DNA from: Acidobacteriota bacterium
Lineage (GTDB): Bacteria; Acidobacteriota; Terriglobia; Bryobacterales; Bryobacteraceae
Direction: 5' to 3'
DNA: 24,735 nt
Assembly: GCA_023436715.1 (NCBI GenBank)
Contig: JAEZIJ010000189.1
Span: forward strand, 1 to 24,735
The notes under the pieces were generated by a model that searched no databases, was not told where the DNA came from, and worked only from the letters and a program-made list of their open reading frames with translations. Positions 7,494-15,208 of this stretch are shown piece by piece (positions within the stretch are counted from its first letter, which is position 1; each line of letters begins with the position of its first letter). A program made the translations under genes and the position numbers.

Positions 7494-8536
7494 AGATACA
7501 CCACGCGCGACGCGGCCCCGCGTTTCGCCGCTACTACCCGCCCGATTTCGTAGGGAGTTTCCTTCAGCGTTTCGAGGATGCGGCGGGCGCGCGACAGGTT
7601 GCGCCGCCCAACTACCAGCACCATCCCAATGCCGAGATTGAGGGTGCGCCGATAGTCGTCCTCCGGGATGCCGCCCAGTTCTCTCATGAGTTCAAAGACG
7701 GGCAGCACGGGCCAGGATCCGCGCGCAATTTCGACCCCCAAACCGGCCGGCAGAATCCTTGGGATGTTATCGGACATGCCGCCGCCCGTGATGTGAGCCG
7801 CCCCCTTCAGCACGCCCTCGGAAAGCAGAGTCTGTATGGGCGTGAGATAGCTGCGGTGTACCTTGAGCAGTTCGTCGCCGACGGTGCAGTTCAGCTCGGG
7901 CAGGAACGTCTTGACGCCATAGCCCGCCACTTCGAAGAAGAGCTTGCGGGCAAGCGAGTAGCCGTTGGTATGCAGTCCGGTGGATGGCAGGCCGAGCACG
8001 ACGTCGCCCGCGCGAATGCCCGCGCCGGTAAGCATGCGGGTTCGCTCCACCGCGCCGACGATGAAACCGGCCAGATCGTACTCGCCTTCGGCGTACAGCC
8101 CCGGCATCTCCGCGGTCTCGCCGCCGATCAGCGCGCAGCCGTTCTCGCGCGATGCCTTCGCGAGCCCGCTCACCACCTGCCGCGTCACTTCGGCATCGAG
8201 CTTGCCCGTGGCGTAGTAGTCGAGGAAGAACAGCGGGCGCGCGCCCTGCACGGCGATGTCGTTCACGCAGTGGTTGACGAGGTCCTGCCCGACTGTGTCG
8301 TGCCGGTCCGCGGCAAAGGCCACTTTGAGCTTCGTGCCCACGCCATCCGCCGAACTGATGAGCACCGGCTTCTTCCAGCCCGAAAGCTCGTAGCCTGCGC
8401 CGAACGCGCCGATGTCGGTGAGCACACCGCGCGTAAACGTCTTCTTCGCGAGCTTCTTGATGTGGGAGACGGCGCGGTCCGCCTCGTCAATGTTCACCCC
8501 GGCATCCTTGTACCGGATTTTTTTTCGATTTACCAT
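7490..8536 (-). CDS. purM: Phosphoribosylformylglycinamidine cyclo-ligase (AIR synthetase)
   Basis: PurM uses ATP to close the imidazole ring, converting formylglycinamidine ribonucleotide into aminoimidazole ribonucleotide (purine pathway step 5). The 348-residue length matches the family. Recognisable stretches are YKDAGVNIDEADRAV near the N-terminus, the ATP/phosphate-binding SSADGVGTKLKVAF (61-74), VNDIAVQGARPLFFLDYYATG, and ALIGGETAEMPGLY. It is first in a two-gene operon with purN. TATACT on the minus strand at 8553-8548 may be its -10, but no good -35 is seen. Confidence 0.96.
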   Translation of the reverse strand: MVNRKKIRYKDAGVNIDEADRAVSHIKKLAKKTFTRGVLTDIGAFGAGYELSGWKKPVLISSADGVGTKLKVAFAADRHDTVGQDLVNHCVNDIAVQGARPLFFLDYYATGKLDAEVTRQVVSGLAKASRENGCALIGGETAEMPGLYAEGEYDLAGFIVGAVERTRMLTGAGIRAGDVVLGLPSTGLHTNGYSLARKLFFEVAGYGVKTFLPELNCTVGDELLKVHRSYLTPIQTLLSEGVLKGAAHITGGGMSDNIPRILPAGLGVEIARGSWPVLPVFELMRELGGIPEDDYRRTLNLGIGMVLVVGRRNLSRARRILETLKETPYEIGRVVAAKRGAASRVVYL

Positions 8537-8614
8537 CTAAGACTCACAGTATACCGATAACGGGATTTCGCAGGCTGTTACGGACCGGGATCGCCTGCGT
8601 CTCATAAGGAAACA

Positions 8615-9934
8615 ATGCATAGAACGATCATGCTGTTACTGCTCTTTTTGGGGGCGGTCGGCGTTCAGGCCAACCCGCCCTCGGCATTTGCCATTCGCGG
8701 CGCGCGAGTGGTCACAGTGAGCGGCCCGGTGCTGGAGAAAGGCACCGTGCTGCTCCGCGACGGTTTGATCCAGGAAGTCGGAGCGAATGTTAACGTTCCC
8801 GCCGATGCCTGGGTGATCGATGGCCAGGGATTGATTGTGTATCCGGGACTGATTGACGGCCTGAGCACGCTGGGCCTTCCGGATGCCGCGCCGGCCCCGG
8901 CTGCAACAGGGCCGCGCCGGTCGTCCGCACCCTCACCCGATACACCACAGGCCGCCCCGGCGCGCGGTCCGGAAGACCGGCCGTCGACGACAAGTTGGGT
9001 TCGAGCGGCCGACCTCATCAGCCCGGCCGACCGCCGGATCGAAAGCGCGCGCAACGCGGGTTTCACCAACGCTGTGACCTTCTCTCAACGCGGCATCTTT
9101 GCCGGGCAGGGCGCCATCATCGCGCTCGCAGGCGTTAGGGCCGGCGACATGGTGGTCGCGACGCCCGCGGGCATGTACCTCACTGTCGAGACCGCCGGTT
9201 TTTCGAGCTACCCCGGTTCCCTCATGGGCGTGATGGCCTACATACGGCAGGTCTATATCGACGCCGCGTACTACAAGGCTGCGAAACAGGATTACGCGGG
9301 CCGCGTGAACGGCACGAAGCGGCCGGCTTACGACCGCGCGCTCGAAGGCGTGCTTGAATGCCCGCGCATTCTGCTGCCGGCCGCGAGCGCCGTCGAGATC
9401 GAGCGCATGCTGAAGTTCTCTTCCGAACTGAAAACGCCCACGATACTCTACGGCGGCCACGAGGCGTATCACGATGCCGGTCTGCTCCGCAAAACCGGAA
9501 CGCCGCTGCTCATCAGCCTGAAGTGGCCGGAGCGCCAGCGTGACGAGGATCCCGAGCGCACGGACAGCCTGCGCACGCTATCGCTGCGCGAACAGGCCCC
9601 CTCCGCGCCCGCCGCCCTCGCAAAGGCCGGCTGCCGGTTCGCCTTCTACACGGACGGCGTGGCCGCACGCGACCTCCGCGCCGCCATCAAGCGCGCGCTC
9701 GACGCGGGCCTCTCGCAGGCCGATGCGGTGCGCGCGTTCACGCTCAGCCCCGCGGAGATTTACGGCGTGGCCGATCGCCTTGGCAGCATCGACAAAGGCA
9801 AGATCGCCAACCTCGTCGTAACCGACGGCGAACTGTTCCAGGAAAAAACCAAGGTCAAGTACATCTTCGTGGACGGCGCGAAATACGAACCCACGCCCGA
9901 GCAGCCGGCCGAAGAGAAGGAGGCAACCAGATGA
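8615..9934 (+). CDS. Exported amidohydrolase-family protein lacking the HxH metal motif
   Basis: The first of three coupled paralogues, 439 residues, with a signal peptide (MHRTIMLLLLFLGAVGVQA). The family's N-terminal beta domain is clear (GARVVTVSGPVLEKGTVLLRDGLIQEVG), followed by VYPGLID. Where active members have DxHxH, this protein reads DGLSTLG (81-87), so the first pair of metal ligands is missing. A Pro/Ala-rich insertion (about 90-120) follows directly. The C-terminal signature DRLGSIDKGKIANLVVTDGELF is intact, so the fold should be kept. It is probably a non-catalytic or differently acting member. AAGGA at 8606-8610 is a good ribosome site for the ATG. The stop overlaps the next start as ATGA. 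A substrate cannot be named. Confidence 0.8.
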   Translation: MHRTIMLLLLFLGAVGVQANPPSAFAIRGARVVTVSGPVLEKGTVLLRDGLIQEVGANVNVPADAWVIDGQGLIVYPGLIDGLSTLGLPDAAPAPAATGPRRSSAPSPDTPQAAPARGPEDRPSTTSWVRAADLISPADRRIESARNAGFTNAVTFSQRGIFAGQGAIIALAGVRAGDMVVATPAGMYLTVETAGFSSYPGSLMGVMAYIRQVYIDAAYYKAAKQDYAGRVNGTKRPAYDRALEGVLECPRILLPAASAVEIERMLKFSSELKTPTILYGGHEAYHDAGLLRKTGTPLLISLKWPERQRDEDPERTDSLRTLSLREQAPSAPAALAKAGCRFAFYTDGVAARDLRAAIKRALDAGLSQADAVRAFTLSPAEIYGVADRLGSIDKGKIANLVVTDGELFQEKTKVKYIFVDGAKYEPTPEQPAEEKEATR

Positions 9935-11265
9935 GGCGGCTCGGCATTCTTCTTACAGCAGCCCTTCTTCCGGCGGTTGCGGCGCCGCCGACGGTGATCC
10001 GCAATGCGAATGTGATTACGATCACCAAGGGCGCCTTCAAAGGCTCCGTGCTCGTGCGCGACGGCAAGATCGCGGAAATCGGAGAGAAGGTCACCATCCC
10101 GGATGGCGCGCGCATCTTCGATGCGGGCGGCCAGTACGTGATGCCCGGCATTATCGACCCGCACTCCCACATCGGCGCGGATAGCGTGAATGAGGGCAGC
10201 ATCTCGGTTTCCTCGATGGTCGCTATCGATGACGTCCTGAACGCCGAGGACGTCGGCATCTATCGCGCGCTCGCCGGCGGCGTCACAACCGTCGCCGTTC
10301 TGCACGGCAGCGCCAATGCCATCGGCGGGCAGTGCTCGGTAATCAAGACCCGTTGGGGTAAAGACGCCCAGGGCATCGTATTCGATAACGCCAAGCCGAT
10401 CCTGAAGCTGGCGCTGGGAGAAAACCCGAAGCGCCGCGGCAGCGCGCTCGGCTTCGGCGTGCAAAGCCCGGCACGCTATCCGGCTTCGCGCGTGGGCGTG
10501 GAAGACGTGATCCGGCAGGCGTTCAATGAAGCGCGCAATTACCGCAGTGCCTGGCGCGATTACGAGGCCAAGGTGAAGCGCGGCGAGCATGCGCTGCCGC
10601 CCCGCAAGGACCTCAAACTCGAGCCGCTCGTCGAAGTCCTCGACGGCAAGCGCCTCGTCCATGCGCACTGCTACCGCGCGGATGAGATCCTCATGATGCT
10701 GAAGCTCGGTGACGAGTTCGGGTTCCGCATTCACGCGCTCGTACACGTGCTCGAAGGCTACAAGGTGGCCAAGGAAATCGCCGAGCACAAGGCGGGCGCG
10801 ACCACGTTCAGCGATTGGTGGGCATACAAAATGGAAGCGGCCGACGCCATCCCCTACAACGCCGCCGTCATGCTGAAGAAAGGCGTGCAGGTGTCGCTCA
10901 ATTCCGACGACGCGGAACTGATGCGCCACCTCAACACCGAAGCCGCCAAGGTGGTGAAGTACGGCGGCGTGAGTGAGAACGACGCGCTGGCGATGATTAC
11001 CATCGTGCCCGCAAAACAGCTCGGCATCGAGGACCGCGTCGGGTCGCTTGAAATCGGCAAGGACGCCGATATCGTGATATTCGACAAACACCCGCTCTCC
11101 AACTACGCCAAGGTTCAGAAGGTCATGATTGACGGCGAAATGTATTTCGACCGCGACCGCGACGCCACAGATCGCGCCGCGCGCGAGAAGGAAAAGAAAG
11201 CCCTGATCGAAAAAGCCAAAGAGCGGCAGAAGAAGTCCGCTCCGCCCACCAGGAGGCCGTCATGA
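9931..11265 (+). CDS. Exported metal-dependent amidohydrolase with intact active site
   Basis: The middle paralogue (444 residues) begins with a short signal peptide (MRRLGILLTAALLPAVAA) and carries the full set of expected ligands. These are DPHSH at 76-80 (His78, His80), HAH at 244-246, His268 and His272 in HALVH, and Asp326 in LNSDDAELMRH. This pattern fits the imidazolonepropionase-like branch of the amidohydrolase superfamily, which hydrolyses C-N bonds such as those in cyclic amides or aminoacyl compounds, so it is probably a periplasmic hydrolase. AAGGAGG at 9917-9923 precedes the ATG, which overlaps the preceding stop; the 3' end overlaps the third paralogue in the same way. It is the likely active partner of two degenerate siblings. 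The substrate is not visible from sequence. Confidence 0.85.
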   Translation: MRRLGILLTAALLPAVAAPPTVIRNANVITITKGAFKGSVLVRDGKIAEIGEKVTIPDGARIFDAGGQYVMPGIIDPHSHIGADSVNEGSISVSSMVAIDDVLNAEDVGIYRALAGGVTTVAVLHGSANAIGGQCSVIKTRWGKDAQGIVFDNAKPILKLALGENPKRRGSALGFGVQSPARYPASRVGVEDVIRQAFNEARNYRSAWRDYEAKVKRGEHALPPRKDLKLEPLVEVLDGKRLVHAHCYRADEILMMLKLGDEFGFRIHALVHVLEGYKVAKEIAEHKAGATTFSDWWAYKMEAADAIPYNAAVMLKKGVQVSLNSDDAELMRHLNTEAAKVVKYGGVSENDALAMITIVPAKQLGIEDRVGSLEIGKDADIVIFDKHPLSNYAKVQKVMIDGEMYFDRDRDATDRAAREKEKKALIEKAKERQKKSAPPTRRPS

Positions 11266-12536
11266 AGAAGACGCTGCTACTGACCCTGTTCTGCTCTCTA
11301 TCCGTGATGGCGGGAACCGATGACAGTTTCCTGCTCCGCGGCGGAACGGTACACCCGGTGTCGGGCCCCGGCATCCCGAACGGCTCCGTGCTGGTGCGCG
11401 ACGGAAAAATCGTCGAAGTTGGGACGAAGGTTGCCGCGCCGAAGGGCGTCCGAGTCATCGACGTCAAGGGACTTCACGTCTACCCCGGCATGATCGATTC
11501 GGCCACCGAGATCGGCCTCTCGGAAATCGGCGCCGTCCGCGAAACTAACGACGCAATGGAGATCGGGGACTTCAATCCGCAGGTGAGGGCGATCGTCGCG
11601 ATCAACCCTGCCAGCGAGCACATCCCGGTCACGCGCGCAAACGGGATCACCAGCGCGATCGCGGCTCCCACCGGCGCGCTGGTCGCCGGCCAGGCAGCGC
11701 TCATACACCTCGACGGCTGGACGTGGCAGGAAATGGCCGTCCGTCCCGCCGCTTCCATGCAGCTTCAGTTCCCGGTGGTTCAGGGCCGGTCCTCGCGGTA
11801 TACCGAGAGGCCGGGCGCCGCCCGGACGCCGTTCGCCGAGATGAAGCGGGATTACGACCGCCGTCTCCAGCAACTCCATCAATTCTTCGAGGAGGCGCGC
11901 CGGTATCGGCAAGCCAAGGCCGCCGCGCCCGCGGGCTTCCGGCCCGACGTAACGTACGAAGCCATGCTGCCCGTGCTCGAAGGCAAGCTTCCGCTGGTTG
12001 TCCATGCGGTCCGCGAGCGTGCCATCAAGGACGCCATCGCCTTCGCGGACAAAGAGAAGCTCAAGATCGTGATTTCCGAGGCAACCGATGCCTGGAAAGT
12101 CGTGGCCGACCTCAAGGCCAAGAACATCGCCCTGATCCTCGGCCCGACGCTCGACCTGCCCGCCGAAGAGGACGACCCCTACGACAAGCCGTTCACCGCT
12201 CCCGGCGAACTGCACAAAGCGGGCGTGAAGTTCGCATTCGGCAGCTTCAGCACTTCCTTCTCACGGAACCTGCCCTACCAGGCCGCGACGGCTGTCGCTT
12301 TCGGTCTGCCGTATGAGGAAGGGCTCAAGGCCGTTACTCTGAACGCGGCGGAGATCTGGGGTGTCGCGAACGAAATCGGCTCCATCGACAAAGGCAAGTG
12401 GGCGGACCTCATCGTAACCGACGGCGATCCGCTCGAGACCCGCACGCAGTTGAAGATGGAATTCATCAAGGGCAAGACGGTGGATCTGGAGAACAAACAC
12501 CACCGGCTGTATGAGAAGTATTTGAACCGACCTTAA
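11262..12536 (+). CDS. Exported amidohydrolase-family protein lacking the HxH metal motif (second degenerate paralogue)
   Basis: The third paralogue has 424 residues and a signal peptide (MKKTLLLTLFCSLSVMAG). The beta domain is clear (VLVRDGKIVEVGTKV), then VYPGMIDSATEIGL (73-86): the DxHxH ligands are replaced by DSATE, as in the first paralogue but with different residues. The C-terminal EIGSIDKGKWADLIVTDGDPLETRTQ is well kept. The fold is probably intact and amidohydrolase catalysis by the usual mechanism unlikely. AGGAGG at 11251-11256 sits six bases before the ATG, and ATGA overlap couples it to the middle gene. It converges on the GHMP kinase gene with only 10 bp between stops and no terminator hairpin. 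Confidence 0.8.
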   Translation: MKKTLLLTLFCSLSVMAGTDDSFLLRGGTVHPVSGPGIPNGSVLVRDGKIVEVGTKVAAPKGVRVIDVKGLHVYPGMIDSATEIGLSEIGAVRETNDAMEIGDFNPQVRAIVAINPASEHIPVTRANGITSAIAAPTGALVAGQAALIHLDGWTWQEMAVRPAASMQLQFPVVQGRSSRYTERPGAARTPFAEMKRDYDRRLQQLHQFFEEARRYRQAKAAAPAGFRPDVTYEAMLPVLEGKLPLVVHAVRERAIKDAIAFADKEKLKIVISEATDAWKVVADLKAKNIALILGPTLDLPAEEDDPYDKPFTAPGELHKAGVKFAFGSFSTSFSRNLPYQAATAVAFGLPYEEGLKAVTLNAAEIWGVANEIGSIDKGKWADLIVTDGDPLETRTQLKMEFIKGKTVDLENKHHRLYEKYLNRP

Positions 12537-12546
12537 GCCGGAACGG

Positions 12547-13554
12547 TCAGCGTGCGGCCGCCGGGGCCACCACCGGCCGGATCACGGCCACCCCCAGCGG
12601 CCGCATCGCTGCCACCAGGTTGTCGAACACCTCCGGATCCCTGTAAGTTCCCACGATCGCCCCGCCGGACCCCGCGAAGTTGGAAGTCGCGCCGGCAGCT
12701 CGTGCCGTCCGGATCATCTGCATGTTGCCCTCGCCGACGTCATAGATCCCGGCTCGCAGATCGAAGTTGGCGTTCACCAAACGGTCGAGCGCATCGTAGT
12801 CCCCGGCAAGCAGTGCCGCGCGGCCCTGTTCGGCATATCCAGCCCAGGTCCGCATGGCTTCCGCCACTTCCGGATCGCCCCTGCGCCACCGCTCGCGCAC
12901 ATTGCTGTGGAACACTTCCGTTCCCTCGCTCAGCGTGGTGCGGTAAGCGACGTATACGTTCGGAAGCAGGTCCGGATCGAGCGGCTCATAGTTGCCGTAG
13001 CCCTGGCGGTCCATCAGGTCCTTGCAGAAATCCATGTAGACCAGGCCTTCGTAAGTCTGGATTACACGGTCCTGCAACCCGGCCGGCACTCCGAGTTCCC
13101 GTGTCTCGGTTTCGAGCACCAGGTTCGGCATTACAGGCTTCGGGATCTCAACCCCGTAATACTGGCACAAAGCCCGGAGCGCGGCCGTAATGATCGCGCT
13201 CGATCCTCCCATGCCGAGCCGCATCGGAATCGTCGTCTCGTACTCGACCGTGAAATTGCGGTCCGGCAACTCGATCCCTTGTTCGCGGCAGTAATCCATG
13301 AACCGCACCATGCAGGCCTGGATGATGCGGATTCCTCCGTAATAGCCTCGCCAGCGCGTTGTGCGATACAGGTCGTCGAGGTTCTCGAATACGGGCGTAT
13401 CCGCTTTGGAGAGCTTAATCTCCAGCCGCGCGCTCGGGTAAAGCAGCACGCGCGCGCGGAAGTTCCTCACGAGAAACGATATCGTCTTCCCGAAATATCC
13501 GTCGCTCGGGTTGCCGAGGAATCCCGCGCGGGCATATGCGTAAGTTTCGATCAC
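12547..13554 (-). CDS. GHMP-family sugar kinase, glucuronokinase-like
   Basis: A 335-residue cytosolic kinase that should phosphorylate a small molecule, probably a sugar, with ATP. The three GHMP motifs are present: ARAGFLGNPSDGYFG (8-22), PMRLGMGGSSA (110-120, the phosphate-binding loop) and NFAGSGGAIVG (292-302). Asp162 in GVPAGLQDR is the likely catalytic base. The N-terminal NPSDGYFGK resembles plant glucuronokinase, which makes glucuronate 1-phosphate for UDP-glucuronate salvage. That is a family-level resemblance recalled from memory, and other sugars are possible. The start is GTG at 13554. The gene is divergent from dtd with only 18 bp between starts. The nucleotide-sugar dehydrogenase further along (18087-19346) may belong to the same glycan metabolism, but this is a guess. 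Confidence 0.8.
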   Translation of the reverse strand: MIETYAYARAGFLGNPSDGYFGKTISFLVRNFRARVLLYPSARLEIKLSKADTPVFENLDDLYRTTRWRGYYGGIRIIQACMVRFMDYCREQGIELPDRNFTVEYETTIPMRLGMGGSSAIITAALRALCQYYGVEIPKPVMPNLVLETETRELGVPAGLQDRVIQTYEGLVYMDFCKDLMDRQGYGNYEPLDPDLLPNVYVAYRTTLSEGTEVFHSNVRERWRRGDPEVAEAMRTWAGYAEQGRAALLAGDYDALDRLVNANFDLRAGIYDVGEGNMQMIRTARAAGATSNFAGSGGAIVGTYRDPEVFDNLVAAMRPLGVAVIRPVVAPAAAR

Positions 13555-13572
13555 CGCCTAAACTTATACCAT

Positions 13573-14010
13573 ATGCGGGTCGTTCTTCAGCGGGTAACCG
13601 AAGCGCGTGTCGAAGTGGATGGCGAGGTGGTTGGCGCTATCGGGAAAGGCCTCGTTGTGCTGTTGGGTGTCGCTAAGCCGGACACTACCGCCGAGGCAGA
13701 TTACCTCGCGGAGAAAGTCACTGGACTGCGTATCTTCCCGGACGACGCGGGTAAGATGAACCGCGACGTGCTCGAAACCGGCGGTTCCCTGCTTGTCGTT
13801 TCACAGTTTACGTTGTACGGAGACGCCCGCAAAGGCCGCCGCCCCAGTTTCGATTCCGCTGCCGGACCTGAACAGGCCCGCACTCTTTACGAATATTTCA
13901 TCGAAGTTTGCCGCACGCGGGGCGTGCCCGTCCAGAGCGGAGTATTCCAGGCTCACATGGTGGTACACCTCGTTAACGACGGGCCGGTTACTATCATCTG
14001 CGAGCGGTAG
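13573..14010 (+). CDS. dtd: D-aminoacyl-tRNA deacylase
   Basis: This enzyme hydrolyses D-amino acids (and glycine mis-attached to tRNA-Ala) from tRNA. The ATG at 13573 gives 145 residues, the normal family length. The frame continues far upstream, but that part is antisense to the kinase gene. The fingerprints are MRVVLQRV at the N-terminus, SQFTLYGD (77-84, SQxT motif) and NDGPVTI (135-141, NxPxT motif). There is no Shine-Dalgarno before the ATG. TAAACT at 13559-13564 lies eight bases upstream, so the transcript may be leaderless. Confidence 0.95.
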   Translation: MRVVLQRVTEARVEVDGEVVGAIGKGLVVLLGVAKPDTTAEADYLAEKVTGLRIFPDDAGKMNRDVLETGGSLLVVSQFTLYGDARKGRRPSFDSAAGPEQARTLYEYFIEVCRTRGVPVQSGVFQAHMVVHLVNDGPVTIICER

Positions 14011-14164
14011 GCGGACGAGGCGATGCTATGCGTCGCCGTGCCGCAACGTCGCGAGAAGGCCCGGGCTTCAGCCCCTGTTTGCGGCGCAGCCAGGGGCTGA
14101 GGCCATGCCCTGATACACATCCTGTGTAACTCGAACTCAGCTTGCAGTAAGTGCTTCCTATGGT
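14011..14164. repeat. Intergenic region with dispersed hairpin repeat, copy 2
   Basis: GGGCT-TC-AGCCC at 14063-14074 is a compact inverted repeat. CCAGGGGCT (14090-14098) and TGCCCTGATACA (14106-14117) are shared with the 4241-4305 region, where they have the same order but a longer intervening hairpin. The rest shows no coding signal. It lies downstream of dtd and upstream of the small basic protein gene. Confidence 0.6.
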
Positions 14165-14169
14165 ATGGT
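14142..14169 (+). promoter_or_regulatory. Possible promoter for the small basic protein gene
   Basis: TTGCAG (14142-14147) and TATGGT (14164-14169) are separated by 16 bp and match four of six consensus bases each. The expected transcript start, near 14176, favours the ATG at 14186 over the in-frame ATG at 14165. The match is moderate. Confidence 0.3.
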
Positions 14170-14185
14170 GTTATCAGGTGAAAAA

Positions 14186-14461
14186 ATGCCAAGAGGCGTG
14201 AAATCCGTAGAAAATGCCACGCTGTTGTCCGCCGCACTGGAAGGACTGGAAGCGCAGAAGCGAAGGCTTGAAGAACAGATCAGTCAGGTTCAGGCTATGC
14301 TCGGCGGCCGTCGCCGCGGCCGCCCGGCGGCTGACAAGCAGCAGCCCGCGCGCGAAGCCGGTGGCAGGCGCCAACTCAGCTCGGCCGCCAGGAAGAGAAT
14401 CGCTGCCGCACAGAAGCGCCGTTGGGCCGAATATCGTAAACGGACGGGCGGCGAGAAGTAA
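14186..14461 (+). CDS. Small basic protein with AT-hook-like core
   Basis: Starting at ATG 14186, with AGGTG five bases before it, the product has 91 residues; an ATG at 14165 would add seven. Residues 10-40 form a likely coiled coil (LLSAALEGLEAQKRRLEEQISQVQAML). RRRGRPAAD (42-50) holds an RGRP core like an AT-hook. The C-terminal LSSAARKRIAAAQKRRWAEYRKR (64-86) is a basic helix; similar ends occur in many small acidobacterial and planctomycete proteins. A DNA-binding, dimeric protein is inferred. The gene has its own upstream region and converges on cbiO with a 6-bp gap. No homologue with known function is recognised. Confidence 0.6.
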   Translation: MPRGVKSVENATLLSAALEGLEAQKRRLEEQISQVQAMLGGRRRGRPAADKQQPAREAGGRRQLSSAARKRIAAAQKRRWAEYRKRTGGEK

Positions 14462-14467
14462 GCTGGT

Positions 14468-15208
14468 TCAATCTGCCTTGCCGGTGTGAAGCGCGCTACC
14501 CGTCAGCGTGCGCGGGACCCACTGGAACCTCTCCACAATCTCGTCGACAGGACCATCGCCGGTTATTTTCCCTTTGTCGAAGAACACGGCGCGGGTTGCC
14601 AGCACGCCGGCGAAGGCCGAATCGTGCGTGACAATCAACTTGGCTTGCGGTAATGTCCTGAGTAAGCTCGCCAGGTGTGTCTGTGCGGGTGGGTCCAGGA
14701 AAGTAGTAGGTTCGTCCAGTACGAGAATCTCGGGTTGCATCGCCAGGATTCCCGCGAGAGCGACCCGTTTCTTCTCCCCCGCGCTCAGGTGATACGGCGC
14801 CTTACCAGCCAGTGCGTCCAACCCTACATCGCGCAACGCCGCCCGTGCGGCCTCGATTGCGGCGGCCGGTTCCAGCCCGAGGTTCAGCGGACCGAATGCC
14901 ACATCCTCCAGGACCGTGGGCATGAATAGCTGCTCATCGGAGTCCTGAAATACAAGCCCGATCTTACGGCGTACCGCGGGCAGGTTCTTCTTAGTGACAG
15001 GCAGGCCGCACACCGTCACCTGCCCGTCGCCTTGAAGCAGGCCGTTCAGATGATGCACGAATGTAGTTTTGCCCGAACCGTTGCGCCCGAACAGCGCGAC
15101 GGTTTCCCTCGGGTACAACTGGAAATCGACGCCATCCAGAGCCACCGTGCCGTCGCCGTAGCGGAAGTGCAAGCCGCGCACCTCGATGACCGGCGTTCGC
15201 GGACTCAT
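14468..15208 (-). CDS. cbiO: Cobalt/nickel ECF transporter ATP-binding subunit
   Basis: This 246-residue ATPase powers uptake of cobalt or nickel by an energy-coupling-factor ABC transporter. All motifs are visible: Walker A GRNGSGKTT (41-49), Q-loop Gln88 in LVFQDSDEQLF, signature LSAGEKKRVALAG (141-153), Walker B ILVLDEPTTFLDP (161-173) and H-loop His195 in VTHDSAF. It ends the cbiM-cbiQ-cbiO operon, and its ATG overlaps the cbiQ stop. Metal specificity (Co or Ni) cannot be told from sequence. Confidence 0.92.
   Translation of the reverse strand: MSPRTPVIEVRGLHFRYGDGTVALDGVDFQLYPRETVALFGRNGSGKTTFVHHLNGLLQGDGQVTVCGLPVTKKNLPAVRRKIGLVFQDSDEQLFMPTVLEDVAFGPLNLGLEPAAAIEAARAALRDVGLDALAGKAPYHLSAGEKKRVALAGILAMQPEILVLDEPTTFLDPPAQTHLASLLRTLPQAKLIVTHDSAFAGVLATRAVFFDKGKITGDGPVDEIVERFQWVPRTLTGSALHTGKAD

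Noticed and set aside
8570..8598. GCAGGC...GCCTGC inverted repeat between purM and the first amidohydrolase
   Set aside because: The six-base arms with a 17-base loop are within chance for this base composition, and no T-run follows.
9760..11091. 443-codon minus-strand frame across the amidohydrolases
   Set aside because: It spans the ATGA overlap between two clear genes and its product resembles no family; it arises from high GC.
12907..13572. Long N-terminal extension of dtd
   Set aside because: The extension is antisense to the GHMP kinase; the family start MRVVLQRV is at 13573 and gives the standard length.
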